From UBA9647 sp049522195 (lineage in GTDB: Bacteria; Bacteroidota; Ignavibacteria; UBA10030), in NCBI GenBank assembly GCA_049522195.1, contig JBEKOB010000014.1, positions 1 through 59,899 on the forward strand: a stretch of 59,899 nucleotides of DNA, written 5' to 3'. The position numbers and the translations under genes are program-made. The first letter of the stretch is position 1. Every line of letters begins with the position of its first letter. The notes below the pieces were generated by a model. The model saw only the letters and a program-made list of their open reading frames with translations. It made no database searches and had not been told where the DNA came from. Below are positions 1-7,864 of the stretch, piece by piece.

Positions 1-1047
1 GAGATCATGCGCTTCTTCATCCACAAAGCGCAGACCGAGCCCAAACGAATCGTATTCCCCGAAGGTGAGGAAGAAAAGATCCTGCGCGCAGCACAACAAA
101 TTCTGGATGAAGGGGTCGCAAAACCAATCCTCCTCGGAAGCCGAACGTTGATCAAGCAGCGTATCGCGGATCTCGGACTCGACCTCACGGGGGCGGAGAT
201 CATCAATCCAGGAAAGTCGCCGCGGTTTGACGAATACGTTACCTCATTTTATGCCAGTCGTCAGAGAAAGGGCCTGACCCGTGTCGATGCCGAGCACCAG
301 ATGAAGACGCACAACGTCTTTGGCATGATGATGGTTGAGATGGATGATGCCGATGGACTTATCTCCGGCCTGACGCAGCACTATCCTGACACGGTCCGTC
401 CCGCGCTGCAGATCATCGGAAGGAAAGATGGAGCGAGGATTATCGCCGGCCTCTACATGATGGTCTTTAAGAACCGGACGATCTTCATCGCCGATGCAAC
501 GGTGAACATCGAGCCGAACGCCGAGGATTTGGCGGAGATCGCTCTCCTTGCTGCAGAGAAGGTGCAGCAGATGGACATGGAACCGCGGGTTGCTATGCTT
601 TCGTTCAGCAACTTCGGTGGCACGAAGCACCCGCTGGCAGACAAGGTTCGGATCGCGACGGAAATTGTAAAGCGTCGTGCCCCCACACTTGTCGTCGATG
701 GCGAGATGCAGGCCGACACGGCCGTATCACCAGAAATCATCTCCGAGGTTTATCCGTTTACAGCACTCAAAGAGGGTGCAAATTTGTTGATTTGCCCTGA
801 CCTCACCTCGGCTAACATAGCCTACAAACTCCTTGCACACCTCGGTGGCGCTGTGGCAATCGGACCGATGCTCGTTGGCATGCGGAAACCGGTATACCTT
901 CTGATTCCCGGCTCAGATGTCTCCGACATCGTCAACATCACAGCGATGGCGGTGTTCGAGTCTCAGCGGCAAAGCAAGCCGGGACAGAGGGGGGCCGAGT
1001 TGCTGGGTCGCGCCAAAGCCTCGATGCAAGGTATTGAGGCAAAGTAG
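1..1047 (+). CDS. maeB: NADP-dependent malic enzyme, C-terminal phosphotransacetylase-like domain (5' end outside window)
   Basis: This is the C-terminal part of a MaeB-type malic enzyme, which decarboxylates malate to pyruvate with reduction of NADP+. Only the phosphotransacetylase-like domain is present. It begins with FFIHKAQTEPKRIVFPEGEE and runs about 340 residues, the usual length of that domain after the malic and NAD-binding domains. The reading frame is open to base 1, so the ATG at 7 is probably internal. A stand-alone phosphotransacetylase (Pta) is the alternative, but the in-frame upstream codons and the MaeB-like opening favour malic enzyme. In MaeB proteins this domain is thought to be regulatory rather than catalytic. 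The next gene starts about 270 bases downstream, so it is probably not in the same transcript. Confidence 0.85.
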   Translation, partial: EIMRFFIHKAQTEPKRIVFPEGEEEKILRAAQQILDEGVAKPILLGSRTLIKQRIADLGLDLTGAEIINPGKSPRFDEYVTSFYASRQRKGLTRVDAEHQMKTHNVFGMMMVEMDDADGLISGLTQHYPDTVRPALQIIGRKDGARIIAGLYMMVFKNRTIFIADATVNIEPNAEDLAEIALLAAEKVQQMDMEPRVAMLSFSNFGGTKHPLADKVRIATEIVKRRAPTLVVDGEMQADTAVSPEIISEVYPFTALKEGANLLICPDLTSANIAYKLLAHLGGAVAIGPMLVGMRKPVYLLIPGSDVSDIVNITAMAVFESQRQSKPGQRGAELLGRAKASMQGIEAK

Positions 1048-1319
1048 TGGCCGAAGCAAAATGGAGAGTCTGGTAGATCGAGTCGTTCTCAATCGTTAGA
1101 AATGGGAATGGGAAGTTCGCTGTTCAATTATTGTACGGTTTGCGAAAACCATCGTTGATCCTTCGCAAATCTGAATGGTGAACCTCCCATTTCGTTCTTA
1201 ACTCCTTCACTTCTTGTCGATTCTTCCTATGCCGTAGTGGAATGAATATTGCAGCCTCTTTGTCAGAATAACTGATCGAGCGGTACAGAATATCCTCACT
1301 CATCTTGGAGGGGTACATC

Positions 1320-1979
1320 ATGAAAACTCCCGCACGATTTCTTCATCTAGCTTTTTTCGTTGTTTTGGCTGTCCCAATCATGTTTTGGCTCTCAGCTTGT
1401 CAGAAAAAGGAAGAAGGAAAGCAGGCAGCAGCGTCACAAACCACCCAGAAACTTGTCACTTTAGACAACCTGCAGAGGGCGTACGGAGCTGAGTTGAAAC
1501 GTTCTCTCTGGTATGATCGGTTCGCGAAGCAGGCGATGAAAGAGAACTTGGGTGATATCGCTGTCCTCTTTCGCGCCCTCTCTCGCTCGGAAAAAGTCCA
1601 TGCTGAGGCTGAGGCAAGGCTGCTCAGGAGCAAAGGGGTCGAACCCGTTGCACCGGCGATTGATTCGATTCCTCCCGGGAAAGCCAAGCAATATTTGAAA
1701 ATGTCTTTGAGCAATGAAAACCTTGAGCAAAACCTCTATGTAGCTGATACCGCAACAGCCCAGCAAGAGCACTTTGCGGAAGCTGCGGAGTGGTTTAGAA
1801 GGGCTCTCGAATCGGATGCACGTCATGGAAGACTGTTGAAGAAAGCGATAGAGCAGGGAACGAATTTTGCACGCCTGCCGTACCTGATGTGTCCAGAGTG
1901 CGGCTACATCGTAGGCTCGGACAAGCTTGAAGAATGCCCCGTCTGCAAGACGAAAAAGGATAAATTCCAGAAGATATGA
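1320..1979 (+). CDS. Rubrerythrin-like lipoprotein
   Basis: A 219-residue protein with a rubrerythrin fold behind a lipoprotein signal peptide. Residues 1-27 form a hydrophobic signal ending in the lipobox LSAC, so the mature protein should be lipid-anchored at a cysteine. The ferritin-like part follows, with the helix motifs GAELKRSLWYD, RSEKVHAEAE and ALESDARHGR supplying Glu and His ligands of a di-iron site. The C-terminus carries a rubredoxin-like site, CPEC then CPVC. Rubrerythrins reduce peroxide. The ATG at 1320 follows GGAGGGG at 1307-1313, whereas an upstream in-frame TTG at 1305 has no such site. Most rubrerythrins are cytoplasmic, so the export signal is the odd feature. It stands alone before the hydrogenase operon. 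Confidence 0.85.
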   Translation: MKTPARFLHLAFFVVLAVPIMFWLSACQKKEEGKQAAASQTTQKLVTLDNLQRAYGAELKRSLWYDRFAKQAMKENLGDIAVLFRALSRSEKVHAEAEARLLRSKGVEPVAPAIDSIPPGKAKQYLKMSLSNENLEQNLYVADTATAQQEHFAEAAEWFRRALESDARHGRLLKKAIEQGTNFARLPYLMCPECGYIVGSDKLEECPVCKTKKDKFQKI

Positions 1980-2050
1980 GTGTGTGAGCTGAGGACTGCA
2001 GGCGAAGGATGTCACCCTAGTACTACATATTGAACAACTGGCAGAATCCA

Positions 2051-3202
2051 ATGTCGACACCACGGATGTATCGAATCGAACCCGATGCTCTGAATGAACT
2101 CATACAATCACTTCGACAACAAAACTACACAGTTATAGGCCCCACGCCTCGCGGCGGGGCAATCGTACTCGACGAAATCACTTCTACCAAGGAACTGCCC
2201 ATCGGTTTGATCGATGAGCAAGCGCCTGCCCAATATCGCCTTAAGGAGCGGACAGATGGCTCGTTTTTCGCGTGCTCAGTCGGTCCGCATTCATGGAAGC
2301 GATATTTCTTTCCCCCTGTCCTGAAACTCGTTACGTCGCACAAGAATGGTGAAGGTTTCATATCCGAAGAGATCCCTGTTCCGGAGAAGGAGGAACAGTA
2401 CGCTCTGCTCGGTGTGCGGGCTTGCGACTTGAGCGCAATCCAGATCCAGGATAAGGTCTTTGGCGGCGGAGCGTATCAGGATCCGGCCTACTTGCGCGCT
2501 CGCAACAAGGCGTTCATCATCGCAGTCAACTGCATTCATGCCGGGGGTACCTGTTTTTGCTCCTCCGTTCGTACGGGACCGCGTGCCCGTGTAGGGTTCG
2601 ATCTGGCCCTCAGTGAAGTGGTGGACGGTGAACACTTTCTTATTGTCGAAGTTGGTACTGAGCGGGGAGAGAAACTCATCGAAAGCGTCACACGACGCCC
2701 GGCTGAAGATTCCGAGGTCGAAAAGGCGGAACACCTTATTCGCGCGGCTGCGCAGTCAACTGGCCGATCACTCGAGCCGGACAATACGCGTGACATTCTC
2801 TATCAGAACACCGAACACCCGAGGTGGGACACCGTCGCAGCCCGATGCCTTTCATGCGCCAATTGCACGATGGTGTGTCCGACGTGCTTCTGCGCTACAG
2901 TCGAAGACAGCACGGATCTGGCCGGGACAACCGCAGATCGCATACGGAAATGGGATTCCTGTTTCACACTTGATTTCTCCTACATCCACGGCGGAAGCGT
3001 GCGTCCATCATCGCGTGCGCGCTATCGCCATTGGATCACGCACAAACTCGCATCATGGGTAGATCAGTTTGGTACCATTGGTTGTGTCGGATGCGGACGG
3101 TGCATAACTTGGTGTCCTGTAGGTATCGATATTACAGAAGAATTCCGTGTAATCCGCGAGACTTATCTCATGAACCGAGGTACAAGATCAAACAAGGAGT
3201 GA
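2051..3202 (+). CDS. hydB: Group 3b [NiFe]-hydrogenase (sulfhydrogenase) beta subunit, 4Fe-4S protein
   Basis: Electron-transfer subunit of a cytoplasmic NADP(H)-linked hydrogenase of the HydBGDA type (related to anaerobic sulfite reductase AsrA). The C-terminal third has two ferredoxin-type cysteine sets: CLSCANCTMVCPTCFC near residue 275 and CVGCGRCITWCPVGID near residue 352. The N-terminal part has the family's further cysteines (CFCSSVRTGPRA). It would pass electrons between the small subunit HydD and the flavoprotein HydG. It opens the operon and is followed within 3 bases by the cyclic-nucleotide-binding protein. The start is uncertain: ATG at 2051 is chosen, with TTG 2030 and ATG 2066 as alternatives, and none has a strong ribosome site. 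The length fits the family. Confidence 0.9.
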   Translation: MSTPRMYRIEPDALNELIQSLRQQNYTVIGPTPRGGAIVLDEITSTKELPIGLIDEQAPAQYRLKERTDGSFFACSVGPHSWKRYFFPPVLKLVTSHKNGEGFISEEIPVPEKEEQYALLGVRACDLSAIQIQDKVFGGGAYQDPAYLRARNKAFIIAVNCIHAGGTCFCSSVRTGPRARVGFDLALSEVVDGEHFLIVEVGTERGEKLIESVTRRPAEDSEVEKAEHLIRAAAQSTGRSLEPDNTRDILYQNTEHPRWDTVAARCLSCANCTMVCPTCFCATVEDSTDLAGTTADRIRKWDSCFTLDFSYIHGGSVRPSSRARYRHWITHKLASWVDQFGTIGCVGCGRCITWCPVGIDITEEFRVIRETYLMNRGTRSNKE

Positions 3203-3205
3203 ACC

Positions 3206-3667
3206 ATGGAAACGCTCGAACGCATTCTCGTCCAGCACCCGTTCTTCAAGGATCTCGGCGGTGAGTACCTTCAGTTGGTAACAGGTTGTTCTTCCAATGT
3301 TCGATTTGAACAGGACCAGTTCATTTTCCGGGAGGGGACGGAGGCGAATCAGTTCTATCTCGTACGAGAAGGTCGGGTTGCGCTTCAACTGTTCTCTCCT
3401 GAACGGGGTCATATCACGATCGAAACCCTCGGCGAGGGTGACATCCTCGGGTGGTCCTGGTTGATCCCTCCGTACAGCTGGCATTTTGACGCGAAAGCGT
3501 TGGATCTGACCCGCGCCATTGCCCTCGATGGAAAATGCCTGCGCCGGAAGTGCGAAGATGACCACAACCTCGGCTATGAATTGCTGAAACGCTTTTCCCA
3601 TATCATGAGCAACCGATTAGAATCAACACGACTACAACTACTGGATCTCTATGGCGTCCGTTCTTGA
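3206..3667 (+). CDS. Cyclic-nucleotide-binding-domain protein without DNA-binding domain
   Basis: A 153-residue protein consisting almost wholly of one cNMP-binding (Crp/Fnr-type) beta-roll. The section from FIFREGTEANQFYLVREG to the glycines of IETLGEGDILGWSWLI is typical of that fold. No helix-turn-helix follows, so it cannot bind DNA in the way Crp does. It sits between hydB and hydG with a good ribosome site (AAGGAG) and overlaps hydG by 17 bases, so it is almost certainly co-translated with the hydrogenase. As I recall, similar small CNB proteins occur in other group 3b operons. A role as allosteric or assembly partner of the enzyme is inference. The canonical Arg-Thr/Ser phosphate-binding pair of true cAMP receptors is not obvious, so the ligand is unknown. 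Confidence 0.85.
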   Translation: METLERILVQHPFFKDLGGEYLQLVTGCSSNVRFEQDQFIFREGTEANQFYLVREGRVALQLFSPERGHITIETLGEGDILGWSWLIPPYSWHFDAKALDLTRAIALDGKCLRRKCEDDHNLGYELLKRFSHIMSNRLESTRLQLLDLYGVRS

Positions 3668-4517
3668 ATCTCATCCTGAAGCTGCAACTGTTTGTTCGAG
3701 CCCGATGATGCCCCGTCCCTACGTCATCAAGAGGGTACGGAAAGACACCGACGATACATTCACTCTGGAGCTTGGCCCGAAAGATGGCCGTTCTCACTTT
3801 TCTTTCGCCCCCGGCCAGTTCAACATGATCTATGTCTATGGGGTGGGCGAAGTACCGATCTCCATCTGTGGCGATCCGTCAAGCTCTACTCTTGTTCACA
3901 CGACCCGGGCAGTTGGAAATGTTACGAAGGCAATGGCGAAATTGCGGCGGGGAGACATGGTGGGCATTCGCGGACCTTTCGGCACATCTTGGCCTGTTGA
4001 GCAGGCGCGCACAAGGGATGTCGTGGTCGTCGCCGGCGGTATCGGGCTTCCTCCCTTGCGACCGGCATTGTACCACATCCTGGCTCACCGGGAAGCCTAC
4101 GGCAAGGTTGTGCTCTTGTACGGCACACGCACGCCGGATGATATCCTCTTCAAGGAGGAACTGGAGAACTGGAGGGCACGATTTGATCTGGAGGTGTTCG
4201 TCGCCGTCGACCGTGCGACTTCCGGGTGGAGAGGAAACGTGGGCGTTGTCACGACCTTGATTACGAAGGCTGGATTCGATCCCACGAATACGGTCGGCAT
4301 GATCGTCGGCCCGGAGGTTATGATGCGGTTTACAGCACTGGAATTAGTAAAGCGCGGTGTGAAACCTGAGGCGATCTACCTCTCGATGGAACGTAACATG
4401 AAATGTGGCATCGGCCTCTGCGGGCATTGCCAGTTCGGACCCCTGTTCACCTGCAAGGACGGTCCGGTGTTTCGCTATGACCAGATCAAAGATCTCCTTG
4501 TGAAATGGGAAATATGA
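3651..4517 (+). CDS. hydG: Group 3b [NiFe]-hydrogenase gamma subunit, FAD/NAD(P)-binding diaphorase
   Basis: A 288-residue ferredoxin-NADP reductase-like subunit that exchanges electrons between the hydrogenase Fe-S chain and NADP(H). The N-terminal barrel for FAD includes FSFAPGQFNMIYVYGVGEVPIS. The nucleotide-binding half includes VVVAGGIGLPPLRPALYHI and LLYGTRTPDDILFKEEL. Near the C-terminus a 2Fe-2S motif has cysteines at about 252, 257, 260 and 268 (MKCGIGLCGHCQFGP). This is the domain order of sulfhydrogenase gamma subunits and of dihydroorotate dehydrogenase electron-transfer subunits. The neighbouring hydrogenase subunits settle the choice. It overlaps the CNB gene by 17 bases. An 80-base gap separates it from hydD. 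Confidence 0.93.
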   Translation: MASVLESHPEAATVCSSPMMPRPYVIKRVRKDTDDTFTLELGPKDGRSHFSFAPGQFNMIYVYGVGEVPISICGDPSSSTLVHTTRAVGNVTKAMAKLRRGDMVGIRGPFGTSWPVEQARTRDVVVVAGGIGLPPLRPALYHILAHREAYGKVVLLYGTRTPDDILFKEELENWRARFDLEVFVAVDRATSGWRGNVGVVTTLITKAGFDPTNTVGMIVGPEVMMRFTALELVKRGVKPEAIYLSMERNMKCGIGLCGHCQFGPLFTCKDGPVFRYDQIKDLLVKWEI

Positions 4518-4597
4518 TGGGGTCGTGAGTGTTGTAGGCAGCACTGTTATGCAAGGTTGATATGCAATTTCCTGAACATCGATCGTACTGAGAAGTC

Positions 4598-5377
4598 ATG
4601 AAGAAAGAACGTAAACCGAAACTCGCAATATGGAAATTCTCTTCGTGCGACGGCTGCCAGCTGAGTCTGCTGGATTGTGAAGATGACCTGTTGGCGGTTG
4701 CTGAGAATATCGAGATAGCTAATTTCCCGGAGGCCTCTCGCCAGGTTGTGAAAGGGCCGTACGACCTTTCACTTGTCGAAGGTTCGATCACCACACCTCA
4801 CGATGCTGAACGCATTCATCAGGTGCGACGCTCGTCGAAAGTTCTTGTCACCATCGGAGCGTGCGCAACGGCCGGCGGCATTCAGGCGCTTCGCAACTTC
4901 AAGGACGTCCGTGAGTTCACTTCAATCGTGTATGCGACACCGTCATATATCGAGACCCTGAACAAATCGACGCCGATCTCCGACCACGTATTCGTCGATT
5001 TCGAGCTGCGCGGCTGCCCGATCAGCAAGGTTCAACTTGTGGAAGTGCTCAGCGCCTTCCTGAACAACCGCAAACCGGCGACGCCGACCTACAGCGTTTG
5101 CCTTGAATGCAAGCGCCGAGGGACGGTGTGCGCTCTCGTCACAAACGGTCCCCCGTGTCTGGGACCTGTCACACAAGCCGGCTGCAATGCCCTGTGTCCG
5201 TCGTATAACCGGGGATGCTTCGGCTGCTTCGGTCCCAAAGAAACACCGAATACCTCATCGCTGGCTGAGTACTGGAGAAAGCTCGGTATGAAGAACCTCG
5301 ATCTTCTCCACTTGTTCCGGAGTTACAACGCCTATGCCGAATCGTTCCGGAAAGAGAGTGAAGCTCATGAAAAGTAG
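4598..5377 (+). CDS. hydD: Group 3b [NiFe]-hydrogenase small (delta) subunit
   Basis: Small subunit of the 3b hydrogenase, 259 residues, holding the Fe-S clusters that connect the active site to HydB. The proximal-cluster motif near the N-terminus is SSCDGCQLSLLD (Cys17 and Cys20), completed by GACATAGGIQ and ELRGCPISK. Further cysteines (CLECKRRGTVC, GCNALCPSYNRGCFGCFGP) supply the other clusters. There is no Tat signal, so the enzyme is cytoplasmic. The end overlaps the hydA start (ATGAAAAGTAG), which suggests coupled translation of the two core subunits. The next-best family would be a NuoB-like 20-kDa subunit of complex I, but the adjacent hydA, hydB and hydG fix the identity. Confidence 0.93.
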   Translation: MKKERKPKLAIWKFSSCDGCQLSLLDCEDDLLAVAENIEIANFPEASRQVVKGPYDLSLVEGSITTPHDAERIHQVRRSSKVLVTIGACATAGGIQALRNFKDVREFTSIVYATPSYIETLNKSTPISDHVFVDFELRGCPISKVQLVEVLSAFLNNRKPATPTYSVCLECKRRGTVCALVTNGPPCLGPVTQAGCNALCPSYNRGCFGCFGPKETPNTSSLAEYWRKLGMKNLDLLHLFRSYNAYAESFRKESEAHEK

Positions 5378-6650
5378 ATCCATCAAGGTCGACTATCTTG
5401 CCCGCGTAGAAGGAGAGGGGGGCATACATATCAAGATCCAGGACAAGATCGTCACCGAAGTCCGGTTCGATATCTTTGAGCCGCCCCGTTTTTTTGAGGC
5501 ATTCCTCCGCGGGAGGCAGTTCACGGAAGCCCCTGACATCACGGCGCGCATCTGCGGTATCTGCCCCATTGCATATCAAATGAGTTCCATCCACGCTATG
5601 GAATCGGCGTGCGGCGTCTCCATTACCGGCCAGTTGAGAGCGCTCCGTCGATTGATTTATTGCGGAGAATGGATTGAGAGTCACGCTCTGCATATCTATA
5701 TGCTGCACGCACCGGATTTTCTGGGCTACCAGGATGTGCTGCAAATGGCGAAGGATCATGGGGATGCCGTCAAGAAGGCACTGAAACTCAAGAAAACCGG
5801 TAATGAATTGGTGACGTTGCTGGGAGGCAGGGAGATTCACCCCATCAATCTCAAAGTGGGAGGATTCTACCGGCTGCCGACCAAGCAGGAACTCAATGCC
5901 CTCGCAGAAAAGCTTAAGTGGGCAAGGGACGCTGCTGTTGAAACCGTTCAGTTGGTGTCGACATTTCCATTTCCCGAGTTCGAGCGCGATTATGAATTCG
6001 TATCACTGCGCCACGAGAATGAATATCCGTTCAATGAGGGGAGACTGGTTTCGAGCAAGGGACTCAACATACCGATAGCGGAATATGAGAACAACTTCGC
6101 CGAAGAACATGTGTGGTATTCGAATGCGCTCCATTCCGTGATGAAAGGGAGGGGTGCGTATCATGTCGGTCCATTGGCGCGATTCAATCTGAATTATGAC
6201 AAGCTTACCCCTATGGCAAAGGAGGCCGCGACCGCGGTCGGGCTCAAGCTTCCGCTGAATAACCCATTCAAGAGTATCATCGTGCGGAGCGTCGAGACGG
6301 TCTTCGCTTGCGAAGAGGCGCTGCGGATCATCGGCGAATATGAAATGCCCGAGAAGCCGTCTATCGAGGTTCAACCGAGGGCTGGCACCGGCTACGGAAT
6401 CACAGAGGCGCCGAGAGGTATTCTCTACCATAGGTATCGGTTGAACGAGAAGGGATTGATCATGGATGCGAAGATCATCCCGCCAACTTCGCAGAACCAA
6501 AAAACCATGGAGCTTGATCTCCGTGAGTTTGTTCCGTCACGGCTTAACCTGGCGCAGGACAAACTGACGTGGCAGTGCGAGCAGGCGATACGAAATTATG
6601 ATCCCTGCATTTCGTGCGCAACACATTTTATCAAATTGGATATTCAGTAA
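5367..6650 (+). CDS. hydA: Group 3b [NiFe]-hydrogenase large (alpha) subunit
   Basis: Catalytic subunit carrying the Ni-Fe(CN)2CO site. The N-terminal ligand motif is ARICGICPIAYQMSS and the C-terminal one is DPCISCATH, giving the two CxxC pairs for nickel. After the His at the end of the second motif only seven residues remain (FIKLDIQ), the expected tail removed by a maturation endopeptidase, for which a candidate lies at 7338-7796. The missing His in the first motif is usual for group 3b. The ATG at 5367 was chosen over 5334 because it follows AGAGTGAAG, overlaps the hydD stop, and gives a start just before the conserved KVDYLARVEGEGG. The protein has 427 residues, normal for the family. 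Confidence 0.95.
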   Translation: MKSRSIKVDYLARVEGEGGIHIKIQDKIVTEVRFDIFEPPRFFEAFLRGRQFTEAPDITARICGICPIAYQMSSIHAMESACGVSITGQLRALRRLIYCGEWIESHALHIYMLHAPDFLGYQDVLQMAKDHGDAVKKALKLKKTGNELVTLLGGREIHPINLKVGGFYRLPTKQELNALAEKLKWARDAAVETVQLVSTFPFPEFERDYEFVSLRHENEYPFNEGRLVSSKGLNIPIAEYENNFAEEHVWYSNALHSVMKGRGAYHVGPLARFNLNYDKLTPMAKEAATAVGLKLPLNNPFKSIIVRSVETVFACEEALRIIGEYEMPEKPSIEVQPRAGTGYGITEAPRGILYHRYRLNEKGLIMDAKIIPPTSQNQKTMELDLREFVPSRLNLAQDKLTWQCEQAIRNYDPCISCATHFIKLDIQ

Positions 6651-6665
6651 AGGGTAGTTGGATAA

Positions 6666-6689
6666 GTGCCGGGGACTCTTGCCCGGCAC
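6666..6689 (+). terminator. Hairpin between hydA and the YbaK-like gene
   Basis: A perfect 8-base stem (GTGCCGGG and CCCGGCAC) around an 8-base loop, 15 bases after the hydA stop. No run of T follows, so it is not a classical intrinsic terminator. It could be an mRNA-stabilising or attenuating hairpin that lowers expression of the downstream genes relative to the hydrogenase. Confidence 0.4.
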
Positions 6690-6746
6690 CACAGAGCGTT
6701 TCCTCCGAAGTCCATTGTTCGTTCGACATCACGTTGGAGGCATTCC

Positions 6747-7241
6747 ATGGCGAAGATCACCGATTTGCTCCGTTATCTCCAAAGTAACAAAGTCGAGTTC
6801 CAGGTGCTGGAGCACGATCCTGCCTTCTCTGCCCACGATGTTGCCGCCGTCTCCCACGTCCCTGAAAGCGAGATGGCCAAAGCGATCCTGATCAAGATCG
6901 ATGAACATTTCTGGATGGCAGTTCTCAGAGCTGATCAGCGGATTAACCAGCAGATGATTCGGAGGGTGTTCGGCGCGAAGATCGTCCAGCTCGCTCACGA
7001 AGAAGACCTCGGGATGCTGTTTCCGGACTGCCAGATCGGTGCAATGCCCCCCTTCGGAAACCTCTACGGATTGCCGGTCCTTCTCGAAGAGTGCCTGGCG
7101 GACGATGAAGAAATTGTCTTCAATGCCTGCACGCATACGAAGTCGATTCGGATGAAATTCAAAGACTTTCGGCACCTGGCCAAGCCTGTCATCGCCGAAT
7201 TCGCGGAGTCAGTTCATGCCGTGGAAGAACGGACATACTGA
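6747..7241 (+). CDS. YbaK/EbsC-family aminoacyl-tRNA deacylase-like protein
   Basis: A 164-residue single-domain protein of the YbaK/ProX family, which hydrolyses mischarged aminoacyl-tRNAs such as Cys-tRNA-Pro or Ala-tRNA-Pro. The opening LLRYLQSNKVEFQVLEHDPA and the core with SEMAKAILIKID and IGAMPPFGNLYGLPVLLEE match the editing-domain fold, including the conserved Lys and the G-x-x-P-P-F/G loop. The ATG at 6747 follows TTGGAGG and gives the usual N-terminus; upstream ATG/GTG starts would add about 27 residues of unlikely sequence. Its place between hydA and the hydrogenase maturation protease is unusual. A link to cysteine-rich protein synthesis is only a guess. Confidence 0.85.
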   Translation: MAKITDLLRYLQSNKVEFQVLEHDPAFSAHDVAAVSHVPESEMAKAILIKIDEHFWMAVLRADQRINQQMIRRVFGAKIVQLAHEEDLGMLFPDCQIGAMPPFGNLYGLPVLLEECLADDEEIVFNACTHTKSIRMKFKDFRHLAKPVIAEFAESVHAVEERTY

Positions 7242-7337
7242 ACAGAGTGAAGCCGTCCGCATCGTTCTGTGATAACACTATTTTTTGTAGTCGTGGTTAT
7301 TCGCCAGTGACGTTCTGTAACTCTCCGGAGAGCCGGC

Positions 7338-7796
7338 GTGAGGACAGTAGTCGTAGGGATCGGGAATGATTTTCGGAGTGACGATGGGGCAGGATTGGTA
7401 ACCGCCCGGTTGCTGAAGAAGCTCTCGTTACCTGAACTAGAAGTTGTTGAGCTGAACGGTGAGGTAACCCGCCTGCTGGACAGTCTGCAGGATTGCGATG
7501 CAGCAATTCTGATCGATGCAGTGCAGTCTCAGATGACGCCCGGTACAATCCATCGCTTTGACGCCAGCCACGAGCCTCTCCCCGGAATCGCGAACCAACG
7601 GTCGACTCACGGCATCAGCCTCAGTTCTCTTCTCGAGCTTGCACGAACTCAGGGACATTTTCCCGGACGACTCGTGGTCTATGGTATCGAGGGAGAATCG
7701 TTCGACCATGGCCGGGATCTGACACCCAACGTCAAGGTGGCAGTTGATCAATTGGTTGACCGGATTTGTAGAGAACTGCAATCTTCCGGCGCTTAA
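7338..7796 (+). CDS. [NiFe]-hydrogenase maturation endopeptidase, probably for HydA (group 3b)
   Basis: A 152-residue HycI/HyaD-family endopeptidase that removes the C-terminal tail of a hydrogenase large subunit after nickel insertion. The N-terminal GIGNDFRSDDGAGLV is the family signature with the acidic nickel-sensing residue. ELNGEVTRLLDSL and STHGISLSSLLELA supply the other expected positions, ending in the usual VYGIEGESF strand. The start is GTG at 7338, preceded by GGAGAGCCGG. Two other members of the family lie at 18297 and 42555. Linkage makes this one the likely partner of HydA, but the pairing is inferred. Confidence 0.9.
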   Translation: MRTVVVGIGNDFRSDDGAGLVTARLLKKLSLPELEVVELNGEVTRLLDSLQDCDAAILIDAVQSQMTPGTIHRFDASHEPLPGIANQRSTHGISLSSLLELARTQGHFPGRLVVYGIEGESFDHGRDLTPNVKVAVDQLVDRICRELQSSGA

Positions 7797-7864
7797 CTTC
7801 CGTCTCGCTGTCTTCCTGCGAACCCACATCGAATCCAGGGAGACCCCCTCCAAGGAGGAATTCC

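Noticed and set aside
1124..1321. 65-codon minus-strand frame before the rubrerythrin gene
   Set aside because: It overlaps the ribosome site and start of the plus-strand gene and has no recognisable content.
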